A stretch of DNA of 64,000 nt from the NCBI GenBank assembly GCA_028023455.1, contig JAQFVV010000020.1:7855092-7919091 (forward strand), in the 5' to 3' direction. Source of the DNA: Epiperipatus broadwayi (taxonomy: Eukaryota > Onychophora > Udeonychophora > Euonychophora > Peripatidae). Position 1 is the first letter of the stretch; every line of letters starts with the position of its first letter. Below are positions 31,855 through 43,777 of this stretch, piece after piece. The notes below the pieces were generated by a model. It worked only from the letters and a program-made list of their open reading frames with translations, was not told the DNA's origin and did no database searches. Both the position numbers and the translations under genes were made by a program.

Positions 31855-34280
31855 GTAAGTATTTTTGCAATGCTGTATTTATTTTATTAATCACAGTCAG
31901 TTATTTAAATTGTTATATTAAAGAACGGAACTCTGTAATCTATAAATCAGAGCATTGAAGTATTCTTGACGAAGCTCATTTTGAAAGAAGAAATTAGATA
32001 CATATAATTGCAAACTTCTGAATTGTAAATTACTGTGATGCAAGGCTCACAGAACATTCTTTAGAAAAAACTTCATCAGTGTTATTCTATAAGCAGCAGA
32101 TTTAATCTGCTTCTTACCAAATAAGATTCTCACTATTACTGCTTTTTATAAATAAGATTATAGACTGATGAAAAAAATTTGCCTGAAATACTGCGTTTTA
32201 TCATGGTTTGCATTTTGGAGGTTGGTTATCATATATCATCTAATGTCATATCTTACAATGAGCTCAAAAGATACCACTTTTATGTTTTGATTTGCACATT
32301 ACTTTATTTAAGATATTTTTTTCCTCCAAAATATTATTTCATGCTCTTATGATTTTCATAAAAAATTGTAATTCAATTTTACCAATTTCTGACATTTGCA
32401 TGAGTTATTCATATTATTATTCTTTTTATCTTTGTCATTTGCATTATAATCATAAAGAGCAGAAAATAATTTTTTAAATATGTTCTAATCTTGATTTTGG
32501 TTGATTAAATTTAATTTGTACTCGAGAGAGATTTAGGAAGAAAATAATAGAGGTGGAAAGACAAGAGAATGAGGAGGAGGAAGGTAAAAGAGGAGAAAAG
32601 ATAAGAAAGAGAATATTTTATGTGAAATTTGATATTTTTTAATGATCTCAACTTTTACTATCCTGCATTAGAGCAGTAACTTGGGGGAGGGAAAGAACAA
32701 TTTCTCTTTAGACTGCAAGAATACATTTTATTTCTGAATAAATGCAAAAACTAAAAGGGTTTACAAATTACTGCAATATAAAAATCACCTCTTTAGGGAT
32801 CAACACAAGAACTGCAATCCTTATCAAAATTCATCTAGTTCAAACAACTGTAAAATGTTTACATTGATACTTTTAAGTAATCTTTTTTTAAAAAAAAAAA
32901 CAACAAAACAAATAAACTAACTCTTAAAAAGAATTTCTACAAGAACATGAATAAAATTTGGAAAAAGCAAAAATATCCTATTCTAAACCCACCACATTAG
33001 ATATACAGAACTTTTGCATTATTGATACTATGTTATATATAATTTTGAAACATGAGTAATGATTAATTATTTAGTGAGAAGAATGGTATTTGAAAAAATG
33101 GGCTACAGAAACTAAGTGTGCAGATATAAAACTTTCAATGAGAAATTATACAAAAGAAGTGAATCATAGGAAAATTTTAGTGCTGAAATAAAGTAGAAAG
33201 ATTTACAACTGTCAGGTCAAATATATTGAATGAATAATGATTGGAAATTAATAATTATTATATTTTGAATTAGGCAAGGCAAAAATATAAGGAGAAACAT
33301 TTATAGAGTATGAATTTATAGATATTAAAAAATCATATGAAACTAATTTACATTTTTTCAGCATTTTTGTAAGGAATAGACCAAGTAGAGAGCGAGTTGA
33401 TGAATGAAGCATTTTACTTGTATTAGCATTGGGTATGTGGTTTCTAATGATGTACAAATTCAGCATAATTATAAACATGAAATATTGAACATCTTTCTCT
33501 TTAATAGGTTTTGTCATTATTGTTTGTATACAGATTTGAACTCAATGAAGACAGAATATTGATTAAAAATATGGAATTAAACAAAATAAAAAAGAATATT
33601 TTATAAGCGCAAGAATTTAAGTTAAAATTATCCATACTTTTCCAGTCTTTGTTGAAAAAATATTTACTAAAATATTATTAAAGACATCTGAAATGTTTAA
33701 AATTGAAAGTTTGTTTTTGTTGTTTGTTTTTATATTATCTATCTTATGACATTTTCACTTGTATCCTTTTATTCCTCATGTGTCAAAGCATCGGCAATCA
33801 CTTGTATTCTTTTCTATGTAGGTTCATGAGAAATTTCTATTTGGATTTACTCTTTGCTGCTGTTTTCATTAGAGAGAGACATTTGAAATAATTAACATGT
33901 AGCATATGTTGCTTTTAAGTATATAGTACATAAAATGTGATTGCATTTTCTGTTACTTTAATAGAAGTGAACAAGAGAGGAATATTGTTCTGCAAATTTT
34001 TGATCTGCAAAAAATGTACACGTGGAAGATCAAAATTTGTCAAATCAAAGTTTAGTAGGCAATTTATTGAGCCTTCAATATTTGAATTATTATCTGCAAG
34101 TCACTACATGATTAGAACTGTTTTTTTAATCTTATAATGACTCACAAACTTTTAATGGTGGTCTATTGATAGTAATTAGTAAGGTAATAAGACAAAAACT
34201 TTTGGATTTTAATTAGAAAAAGTGAGATTAAAAGAGTTATTCCGAGTCCTACTATTTTCAATACAGCAGATACATGTTTG
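31855..34280. other. AT-rich DNA downstream of the ABC exon
   Basis: Likely intron. A purine-rich stretch (AGGAGGAGGAAGG near 32570) and a short A-run near 32890 are the only visible structure. I found no second exon, though one with weak motifs could be missed. Confidence 0.4.
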
Positions 34281-35247
34281 AACAGTAGCAATTCTCTCCA
34301 AACATTAATGTTACCCAATTCAAGCCATAATAATCAATGGATGCTAGAAGATTTGGGCATCAAATCCCTATTTAGTGTCTATTCATTCAATATCTCCTGA
34401 CTACTTTCTACCTTGTGGCCTTTATCAGTAAAGAGCCCTGGATTTAAAAACATTACATCTAGATATTTGGATCTAATACAACTGTCCAGCAGCCAACCAC
34501 CCTTTGAATTTTAATTAACTATAAAGCTACGACCACCAAAATTAAAATGCAATGATGTTTTTAATCCAAGTTTATTCACTTGTATAGTTATACAGATCTG
34601 AAAACAGTTCAGTATCTATAAATTTTGGTCCCTTTAGTTTTTTATTATTATTATCCATAATCACCATCATGTTTTGACCAGAATTGGTATTAAACCATTA
34701 AGATATCACATGACCACAATTTCTTATGCTTACACAATTTATTAAAACAGTAGTAACTTTTTCTAAACAGTAATTCTAACCAGTGCAAAACATAGTAATC
34801 ATTGGATGTTAGAATATTTGTTCTTCAAAATTCCTACCTAGTGCCTGTTCAACCAAGATTTCCAGATTAATTTTCAGCTTGTGCTTCAACCTGGTCAAAA
34901 AATGGCAATGACTATGGTTATTAAAAAACCAAAGCCATCAAAATGTATAGATACTGAATTAGATTCAGATCTGTATAACTATACAAGTGAATAAACTTGA
35001 AAACATTATTGTGTTTTCATTTTGTACTCATAGCTTATTAATTAAAAAGATAAAAGGTAGTTGCTGAAAGGTTACTTTAAATCGAAAGATCTAGGTACAG
35101 TGCTCTCAGATCCAAGATTCATCCCTGATGAAGACTAGAAGCGAGGAACTAGTCTGGGGATATTAGATGAGTATGCACTAGGTAGGGATTTTGATGCACA
35201 AACTTTCTAGCATATTTGGGTAGCACTACTGTTTGGAGAGAGTTGTT
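34281..35247. mobile_element. Foldback element with 360-400-bp arms and a third copy in the loop
   Basis: The left arm (34281-34682) and right arm (34891-35247) are diverged reverse complements, ending in the CTCTCCAAACAGTAGT / ACTACTGTTTGGAGAG pair of the small-foldback family. The loop (34683-34890) holds another partial copy in the left-arm orientation. The plus strand of the right arm has CTGATGA at 35125-35131 followed 13 bases later by GGAAC, a degraded form of the ribozyme-like core. The inner halves of the arms (for example the CAGTATCTATAAATTTTGG / TAGATACTG region) are not shared with the short family members. Confidence 0.75.
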
Positions 35248-36649
35248 ATTATTTTAATAGATTGTGTACGCATAAGAAATAGTAATCATGTGACATTTTA
35301 ACTGAATGTTTACTTATTAAAATGACCTTTTTTTTTAAAAGTATAATAATGTCATTTGTCTTAGTGAAATTGAAATCTTAAGCTCAATACCCATAGAAGT
35401 ATGATATTTCCCCATCCATACTGAAGACTGTATTATATTGCAATCATATTTTTGTTTTTACAGTCAGTGTATTGACAGACATTTAACTAACTTAGACTAA
35501 CTTGAGCCCTGAGTAATTTATTGCAATGGTAGTTCAAGCACTAAAGATTCAAAGGATAGCAGTCCCACTTTTTCACTTACAATGCTAGAATATGTTACAA
35601 TCTCCCAAGTGACAAATCATTTGATTACTTATATTAATCTGGGACTTTTACTCTCTGGCTTAATAATAGTCTTATATAATATTTAGTCATTAATACTTGA
35701 TTGTTAGTTTAGTTGGTTATGTACTGTGACTAAGTGAAAAAATAAATCCTAAGCATGCTTGATATCTGAAAAAAATTGAAAGATTTATTTAGTTATGAAT
35801 ATAGTAGGTGGATGCATTACTCACAATTATAAGCTCTTTTTTAAGTTTTTTTAATATTTGGGTATTTTAAAGCTAATTTTTGTTTTTTGTTCATGTTGGA
35901 TAATTATCCTGCAGCAGGAATGGTATAAATATTTTACTTCCTCCATATAATTTCAGAAATGGAAATAGTTTATTATTAACTCCCATTTGAATATAATGAT
36001 GTTATTCATATCTAACTACCTTTTATTCATCTAATGACTTGCTGGATCTGATAATCATATTAGTTAATATTTATTATACATTTGATTGACTTCCTATCAA
36101 AAGAAATTGCCGAAATGAACATTATAGAAAATTATAATTTATCAATATGTCTATATATCAAATGCATTTGCATCTCTCTTTATACAACAATAATGTTCAT
36201 CATTGACTTTGTAATTTGCTCTTATAGGTGTTGTGGGTGAAATCTTGATTCATTTACATTTTTTTTTTCAGTGATCATTGTTTTGTAATATTAAAAATCA
36301 AATATTTTATTGCATACTCAGTCATATTTTGTCAGAATGAAAGAAATGGAATATTGATAGTAAAACAAACAAACAATATGGAAAAAGTATATTTGAAATA
36401 ACAAAGATGGATAATATTCTAAGAATAAAGAACTTTAATTAAGAATAGAAGGTAACTGATGTGTTAATGCAATTCACTTCTATAGTAATTAAGAACAAAA
36501 TTGAAATGGCAGGATGAGATCAAAAACTATTATGGACTATTGTAGAAAAAGATATTATGTGAGAAAAAATTTGTGGACATAGATGAAGAAGTCTTTAGTG
36601 TGCATATATATATATATATCACATTTTTAACATTTAAATATAAAAAATA
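35248..36649. other. AT-rich noncoding DNA
   Basis: The first 50 bases are foldback-family flank (CATAAGAAATAGTAATCATGTGAC). No other feature is seen. Confidence 0.4.
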
Positions 36650-39600
36650 AGGAAGAGAGTGAAAAAAATGACTCTAAAAATTAATTTTACGGTGATTATA
36701 CAAACCAATCTGTGAACTACAACTCTGTCAACATATAGAACATGCTGGACCAATTTTCTATTTTCTTTTTAATTTATCATGCTGTCTTTTAATTTGCTTA
36801 ACAGAAAATTTTTCTTTTTGAAATACTTCAAACTGCATGTCTAATTGCAGATGTCCAGTATTCTATGCATTGCCAGATTTTTCCAATGGAAATAATTAAT
36901 ATATTGGATTTCTTTAGTCTATGTTTGAGGTAATTTTTATAAAGTAGATGGGGTTTTGGGTCTACATCTTTTATGAAATATATATTCAAGTTCATCATAA
37001 AAAACTTTTCTAGGAAATCTTCCATTGTTTGTTAGGCTTACATATCCAATCCAATAGTGGACTCAATAATATCACATTTTGCAAGTGGAAAAGCATATTG
37101 ATTGGTGTTACGATTTTGCCATTGCACTTTTAAAATGTTATGGAGCATCCTTAAATAAATTTTTTCTAATGTCTTTATATTGCACTGATAGGATGTCCAA
37201 ATTTCACATCTTTACAATAAATGAAATAAAGTCTAAGCTTTATATAAAGCTAACCTTATTGCAGTAGTTAGTTGTCTATGATGAAATACTCTATCTTTTA
37301 AGTTATTAAAAGAAGTAGCAGCATATTAGAGACTATGTTTCATGTCAATATCTAAGTCCACCTTTCCACTTACAAAACTAACAAGATATTCAAACTGATC
37401 CACATTCTCAAGTTGATAACCATCTGAGCTGAACATTGCTGATAATTTTTGTTTTGTGATTGGCTAATAAAGAACTTAAGTTTTTTGAACATTAATTAAT
37501 AAACTGAGGTCATTATAAATTGCATTTAAAACCTTAAGAACATTCAGTTAATTGTTTTTTGAACTAGCATAAGTAGCACAATCATCAACATACTGTAAAT
37601 CCAGAATCCAAGAGGATGAAGTTCTTATTTTTTGCTTTCAACTAATTCAGTTTAAAAATTCTACCATCAAAACTGTATTGTATCCTGATCCCTGTCTGAC
37701 TAAGTTCTGACCATTATCGTGAAAGTTGAAAGTAAAGTTTGAACAAGTAATTATTTAACACCAGTTCTTATTTCAAACGCCTCAGATGTCTCTCATTTCA
37801 TTATGTAGAAACTCTTTAATATGAATAAATTTTGATAGACAATCAATTAATTTCAGACAATGCCATAGACTTGTCCTATTAATTGAATCAAATGATTTGA
37901 ACAAATCAATGAAAGCAATATAATATCAATACTTATGCGCTTATAACGCTAAATTAAAGAAGTTATATGTTATTAAATTTATTTAAATCTTAGCGCTTTC
38001 AAAGCTCTATGGCTTCATAATCATAGCTGTACAAAATAAAATATAAATCATTCCTTTGTTCCCAACACTTTTCTTGCATTTGCCTGAAAAAATCATATTT
38101 ATAGTGTTTCTTGATTGACTAAAACCATATTGAGTCTCTATTCATCTAGAATTAGAAGCAATCTATCTAACAACATTTTTGGAAGTATTTTTGCTGTAGT
38201 GGATAATAGTGATACTTCGTGTAATTATTGCAATCTTGTCTATTCATTTTGTTTTTAAAAATTGGAACAATTAAAGCATTCTTAAGATCAGATGGCACAA
38301 CTTCATGTGTTCATATCTTTCTAAAATATTCCAATATTTTTTAAGTACCATATGCCTGCAGTCTTTCCATTTTTAAAAAGCAGTTTTGATTTCGTTAAAC
38401 TGTATATCTTAGTCCTTCTAAATGAGTAGATAAAATAAATATATCATTAAAAGTCATTGTATCAATTCTTCTATCATTCAAAATCTGATCAAAATACTCT
38501 ATCATCATGTAAGAAAAGGCTATTGTTTGATGTAGTACCGTTTCTTTGATCCATATATTGTTTCCAAGAAATCAAAAAAAGATTTAGAATGATTATGTTC
38601 AGGGAATATCTATATCTTATTTGCAGTTTTAATCCTTATTTTTTTGAATTTTCTTGTCACTTGTATAGCTTGTGACTTATATTTATTATGAAGATCCACA
38701 TTTAATTTGTTATTCTGCCAAGCAGAAATATATCACTTTTTAAAAAAAAAAAATCAAATTATTAATAGACCAGGCATGATTCATCATTTTAGTGATCCCA
38801 AAAATAAATATATCCATAACATACTTCTTAAAAGAATTCCATGCTTCATTCTGAAGATTCAAATTAGCAGTTTTAGTGTTTAACAGCTATTTAAATTTAG
38901 TACATATTTTTTTTTGTGAATATGATATCTATTTTTTAATGTAACTATCTTTTTAATCTTAAAGCTTACTAATCTAGACCAGTGGTCTTCAACCTTTTCA
39001 CACCTGCGGACCAGTAAAAATAAGGATAAGGTTTCGCGGACCGGCAAAAATAAGGATAAGGTTTCATGGACCAGCAGAAGTCTCTAGATAAATTTTCTTA
39101 AAGATGTAAACAGCTTAGCCTTAGATGAAGTTATATATATATATATGGAGTTTGTATAATAAAAAACTTTTTTTTTTTTAATTTTGAATTTTTTTAGAAA
39201 AGTAATAAAAAATTTAATTCTATCCCCCCCCCCCATAAACATCTGTGATAACTAGAAAAACAAATTAATTTATGTATGACTGATTAGATTTTGTTCTGTT
39301 TCTTTTTTTTTAATCAGGTAAAAGTGCGATGAAAAAATAAATAAAAATTGTTTATATTAATTAAAAGTTTAAAATCTTATTATTTTGTTATTAAAACTTT
39401 TTTGCCAGTCTATCGCGGACCAGCAAAAAACTTCTACGGACCGGCACCGGGCCGCGGACCGGTGGTTGAAGACCACTGATCTATACTATGACCAACAATC
39501 TGAGCTTATGCTTGTATAATGTGAACTTCTCTTGTATTCATTTCCTTGTATTCCTCGTAAGAGTAATATTCTGTTAAATGCCTTTATTTTAAGCATAGAT

Positions 39601-40170
39601 GCATCCATATCTTTTCGTAGTATTTTTTCTGCCTAAACAATGTAGGTGATAGTCAATCCATGTGTTGCATATAAATTTAATAATAATAAACCATTAGAAT
39701 TTACAGCCCCAATACTATTATTTCCATGAACTTTTGGCCAAGTCTACTATTTGTAACAACACATGCATTAAAGCCACTAAGAAGAAAAATTTGATCTTTT
39801 AATGGTATTGCTTTTCCTTCTCTGAATTCTCTTAATCTTAGGTTAGTGCATAATTACTGATAAAGTGAACTATAGTACCATTATACAAGGCATGCTTTAA
39901 GATCATTAACCTTTCATTGATACAAGGAATTCCAACAATAGAAGATATTAAATTAGGTTTTTCAGAAGATCAAACACCATGCATTCTTTTTTCACTGACT
40001 GGCATGTCTTTCCAGAAAAAAAAAATTGTATCCATCAATTGTTTAAACTTCCTTTCTCTGGGAGACAAGTTAGTCTTAAATCTTGACAGTTCTTTAGCCA
40101 CAATTGCAATCTTCCATTCAGGTCCTGGAAAAGTTTATATCAAGTAAAGTTTGCATATAAGAAAAAAATA
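36650..40170 (-). pseudogene. Decayed near full-length LINE: endonuclease plus reverse transcriptase
   Basis: Read on the minus strand from about 40170 down, pieces appear in the correct order. First come endonuclease blocks: FFWKDMPVSEKRMHGV and INERLMILKHAL (40030-39880), then LLSGFNACVV, a degenerate GDFNARVG box (near 39790), then NTWIDYH and RYGCIYA (39680-39600). The RT follows: a KSFDSINR block (near 37890), a VRQG block (near 37700) and LQYVDDCATYA, the YxDD catalytic box (near 37590). C-terminal blocks QFEYL, FNNLKDRVFHHR and YKA follow (37400-37220), then LKHRLKKSNI and IRHAV (36920-36830). Many frameshifts and stops show it is dead. These blocks are typical of APE-type LINEs often annotated craniofacial development protein 2-like. 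A hAT MITE interrupts it at 38980-39478. Confidence 0.75.
38972..39486. mobile_element. hAT-type MITE, 499 bp, inserted in the LINE
   Basis: The element runs 38980-39478. It begins CAGTGGTCTTCAACCTTTTC and ends GGTTGAAGACCACTG, so the outer 15 bases are perfect inverted repeats. The target duplication is ATCTAGAC (38972-38979) and ATCTATAC (39479-39486), 8 bp with one mismatch. Subterminal repeats of CGGACCRGCAAAAA type occur on both sides. There is no coding capacity. LINE homology resumes on both sides, dating this insertion after the LINE. Confidence 0.9.
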
Positions 40171-41940
40171 ATTTTGTATTTATGATCACTACAGCACTAC
40201 TATTGTTATTATTATTTCTATTGCTGAAATAAGTAATCCACTATATATGACAAACTAGCCAGATTATGTGAGACAGCCCATTTTCAATCATATTTTCCTG
40301 TTTCATTTATATCCAGTTCCAAATGAACTCAGTGATTTTACTGCCTCAAGGAAAGATTACAACCAAAATATTAAGACTCCCCCTATCATTGCTTTCTTAA
40401 TTCTAGAGAGCTTGGGCCAAAAAAAAAAAAAGAAAGAAGGAAAAGGAATATTGGAGTCAGAAATAGTGTTTGTAATTAATTAATGGATAGAAATATTGTT
40501 GCACAAACAGACAACCCATTGTCAGGGTTATTATAAGGATGTGTCCAGTAGCATGAGAGTCTCCTAATGACAGCTTTATAATAACTTAAGTGACTGAAGA
40601 AGGAAAAGAGGGAGGTGGGAAAGACTGTTTGTATTAGAAACTATACCTAGCCTTTGATGCAACATCACCTTATCCTACAATGTAGCAGCAGCTCTTAGTC
40701 AGACACTATTTATTTAATATTCACAGTTGGCCTTTATATCGAAATGCCATTCCACTATCTGCAACCTGTGGAGCGGTTGCCGCACCAGACAATTTAAATA
40801 TATATATGTCATTTCAAATAATTGATTATTGTCCTTTTTATTTTGCAAATCTCTATACTAAATCAGCAGGGAATGAACAAGTAAAGTTTGGAGTGAGAAA
40901 TTGATATAGATTTTTTTTTATTTTTAAAAAACCTATTATATTGAATCAGCTTTGTGATACATAAAGCTTAAAAACTTTAATTAAAAGAAACGTTTTATAA
41001 AATCTCTTATCTTAGTTAGTTGTTTATGATAGACATAAAGCTCCTAGTTTATTTCTCCAGTTTAGTCTTATAATTGAGTCTTTTATAAGTATAAATAGTT
41101 GAATAATATACTTAGTTCATTAATTACTTCAGCTGACAGGTTCTCAATTAACAACTGCCTCAACCAACTCAGCTATAAAGACCTGATAATAATAAACCCA
41201 ACTTTAGAAGTTGTGTCTAGATATTAGTTGAATATAAAGTAAGATAAAATTATCTTCTTTTTTTATTTTGCTTGTATTTAAAAATCAAAATGTAAAAAAG
41301 ATAATTCTTCTTTATTACTTTTTGTGGCAATTATTATTTTTAAAATTTTTGCCATAAAATAAAATAGAATGTGCAGTTTCAGTTTTGTATATAGTGGGTG
41401 TGTTTTGTCATGTGAGTAAAATGATTTATATCAGCATTCACTTGGATAATCAGAGCTCAAGTTTAAAATCTTTCATCTGTATAAAATTTATTTAACTTAT
41501 AGCAGCTTCTTTTGAGTAATAAATTTATAGAATGTGTGAAGTAATTTGAATTTTTTAAAAGAAATATTATATAAAAAAAGAGTTATTAGCATATTTAAAA
41601 TTTTTATTCATTTTTTTTTAACTTTTCTAAATATTTTGATATAAACTCTTGTTATTTCTCAAGAGAGGCATAATTATTATTAGATATCCACGACTTACTT
41701 CTTGTGTTCATATGACTGGCATTCTATGGATTCATAAAATTTTCATTGTAATAAAAGCTATAGTTTATGATTATTTTTTGTTTGTTATTGCCACTCACTG
41801 TATTCAGCTGTGCTAATCTCACTGCTGCTTAGTATAGCAATGAAAAATTAAGAAAACAAAAATAAATAGGAAAAAAGGCAAAGAAGGTAATAAAAAAAAA
41901 AAGGGTGTAGACTTTTCTTAAGAAGAATTATTAGGAAATA
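40171..41940. other. AT-rich noncoding DNA
   Basis: No supported gene. Open frame 40268-40483 (+) has no recognisable domain. Poly-A runs near 40420 and 41890. Confidence 0.4.
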
Positions 41941-42032
41941 TGTCAAGCGTTGGTGGTCGAGTGGTCAGCACAGCCGCCTTACAAGCAGTTGTCCCAGGTT
42001 TGCGGGTTCGCTTCCCTGCCGATGCTTTGACA
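41941..42032 (+). mobile_element. tRNA-like SINE, best-preserved copy
   Basis: It begins TGTCAAGCGTTGG and ends CCGATGCTTTGACA, so an acceptor stem (GCGTTGG/CCGATGC with two G-T pairs) is extended by TGTCAA/TTGACA. Inside are an A-box-like TGGTCGAGTGGTCAGCA, an anticodon loop CTTACAA, an extra long variable region and a B-box-like GGGTTCGCTTCCC. An A-rich tail follows. The long variable arm would suit a type-II (Ser/Leu-like) tRNA ancestor. The 41940-42182 open frame running through it is a chance frame. Confidence 0.75.
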
Positions 42033-42183
42033 AATAAAATAAAAAGAATTATTAGAAAATACAAAGTGGGAATCAATATAGATTTTACTGTCAAACAAGA
42101 GGTATCATTTACAGATAAAAAAGATTACATGAAGTTACCCACTAATTATGATAATTGTTTTTCCAGAAAGCAGGTTAAGTAAC

Positions 42184-42582
42184 TAGGCCAATAGTTTTCA
42201 ACCTTAATGTCTCAGCACACTAGTGTGTATCAATCAATAAAAGTACAAAAGAATCTAATATAGCTGAGGAATTAATTAAGAAATGATGGAAATTTTAAAT
42301 TAAAATAGTTGAAAGTGGTCCATTCTGGATTGAAATAAAAGGTGAACACTCTCATATTGCAAAGAAAGATTTAATCACTTTGTTGGGTTTTTTTTTAACT
42401 ATTCATTTTTATGAATTAGGCTTATCAGAGTTAACTAATAAAAATAGCAGAAGAAAGAGGCTAAAATATTTGAGGACGAAAGGTTGATGTCTTTCTAATA
42501 TCTCACCTGAGATTTCTGTGAATTATCTGATGTTCTCATTAAATGTATTATTTGTAATTGATTACACAAATTATATATTAAA
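42184..42582. other. Noncoding DNA beginning with a hAT-like end
   Basis: CAATAGTTTTCAACCTTAAT (42190-42209) looks like a decayed hAT terminus of the CAGTGGTTCTCAACCTT type. No matching end with an 8-bp duplication was found, so no element is called. Confidence 0.3.
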
Positions 42583-43068
42583 TAATTAATTATAGCACTG
42601 TAAAAAGAACCACACAAAGGTTGAGATTGTCTACCCATCCCTCTTCCCAATGCTCTCAAATTAGGGTAAGCTATTTATATCTCATATAAAATCTTTGAAA
42701 CAACAATACTGCACTGTAGTGAATTATATTTATAACAATTAACATAGTGCTATAGAATATGTATAATCATGCCAGTTTTTCTAAATTTAAAAAAATTTAT
42801 CAATTGTACACTACTCAATAGCATTTCATTAACTATTAAAAATATAATTCATTGCAGTGCGGTTATAAGAGCTCTGATGATGACTGCTGAACAGTTGAAA
42901 CTGTAGGCAAGAGGAGATAAAATAAATTGTATATTAAAAGGGCATTGTGAAGTGTAAATTGTGGAGTGTATGATATATTATATTATAAGATGTTATGGTA
43001 CATATGGATAGCTTCCCCATCTCATCTCCAACTTAATTCTTTTCTTTTGCAGTGCTGTAATTAATTAT
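42583..43068 (+). mobile_element. Small inverted-end element with a ribozyme-like core
   Basis: Terminal inverted repeats TAATTAATTATAGCACTGTA (42583) and CAGTGCTGTAATTAATTA (43050-43067) bound about 486 bp. Inside, the plus strand has CTGATGA (42874-42880), then GACTG/CAGTT around a CTGAA loop (one extra base), then GAAAC (42897-42901). This resembles a hammerhead core, but stems I and III were not recognised. There is no coding capacity. Confidence 0.5.
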
Positions 43069-43777
43069 TATATGTAACTATTGCAACTTTGTTGAAGATA
43101 CACATGTTATTAAAATAATAAATTATTATGTTGGGAATATCACCATTAGAAAAAGATTGAAGAACTAAACTGATTATAGAAAACATCAATCAAGTAACCA
43201 TACTTGGTCATCATTTGCAGTAGTTATCCATTGCTTACCATTAACTAATCATAGTTAATTGTAATATCAGTTTTAAAGCTTCAAATGCATTTTATTGAGC
43301 TCTCATTAAAATGTACACACACACATATATATGCAATAATTAATTTCTGCAGTATAATTTACCTTGAAATTACATTTTAAAATTGTTTTATAGTATTTAA
43401 AATATGACTAAAAATTTCAAAAGTTTAATTTGATTAATATTTTACAATCGTTAATTATCAAAAAAAAAAAAAAGATTAATCTTTTATATTTATAAAATGT
43501 GCTATTCTGGACAGATATTTTCAATGAATTGTAATATGCTATTAGCATAATAAACGATTGGTAGGCTTGAGATAAAAGTTCTGGGATCAATTCCTAGTTT
43601 AATCTATCATATAATGCTTGAACATCACATTTTCTCCTGATATGAATATTTTTAGTGCATTATAAAGACTTGATAGATTTGTTGCCTTAATATATTTTAC
43701 TTATTATCACTGCCATTAAAACCTTTTTAACAACAGAACACACCTTTTTTTCTTTAAAAATATTTATGACTTATAGA
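43069..43777. other. AT-rich noncoding DNA
   Basis: No supported feature; AC/AT microsatellite near 43315-43331. Confidence 0.4.

Noticed and set aside
32192-32215. CTGATGA followed by GAAATAC
   Set aside because: The bases between do not form a stem.
42190-42632. Possible hAT element starting CAATAGTTTTCAACCTTAAT and ending CACAAAGGTTGAGATTG
   Set aside because: The ends look vaguely alike, but no 8-bp target duplication is present.
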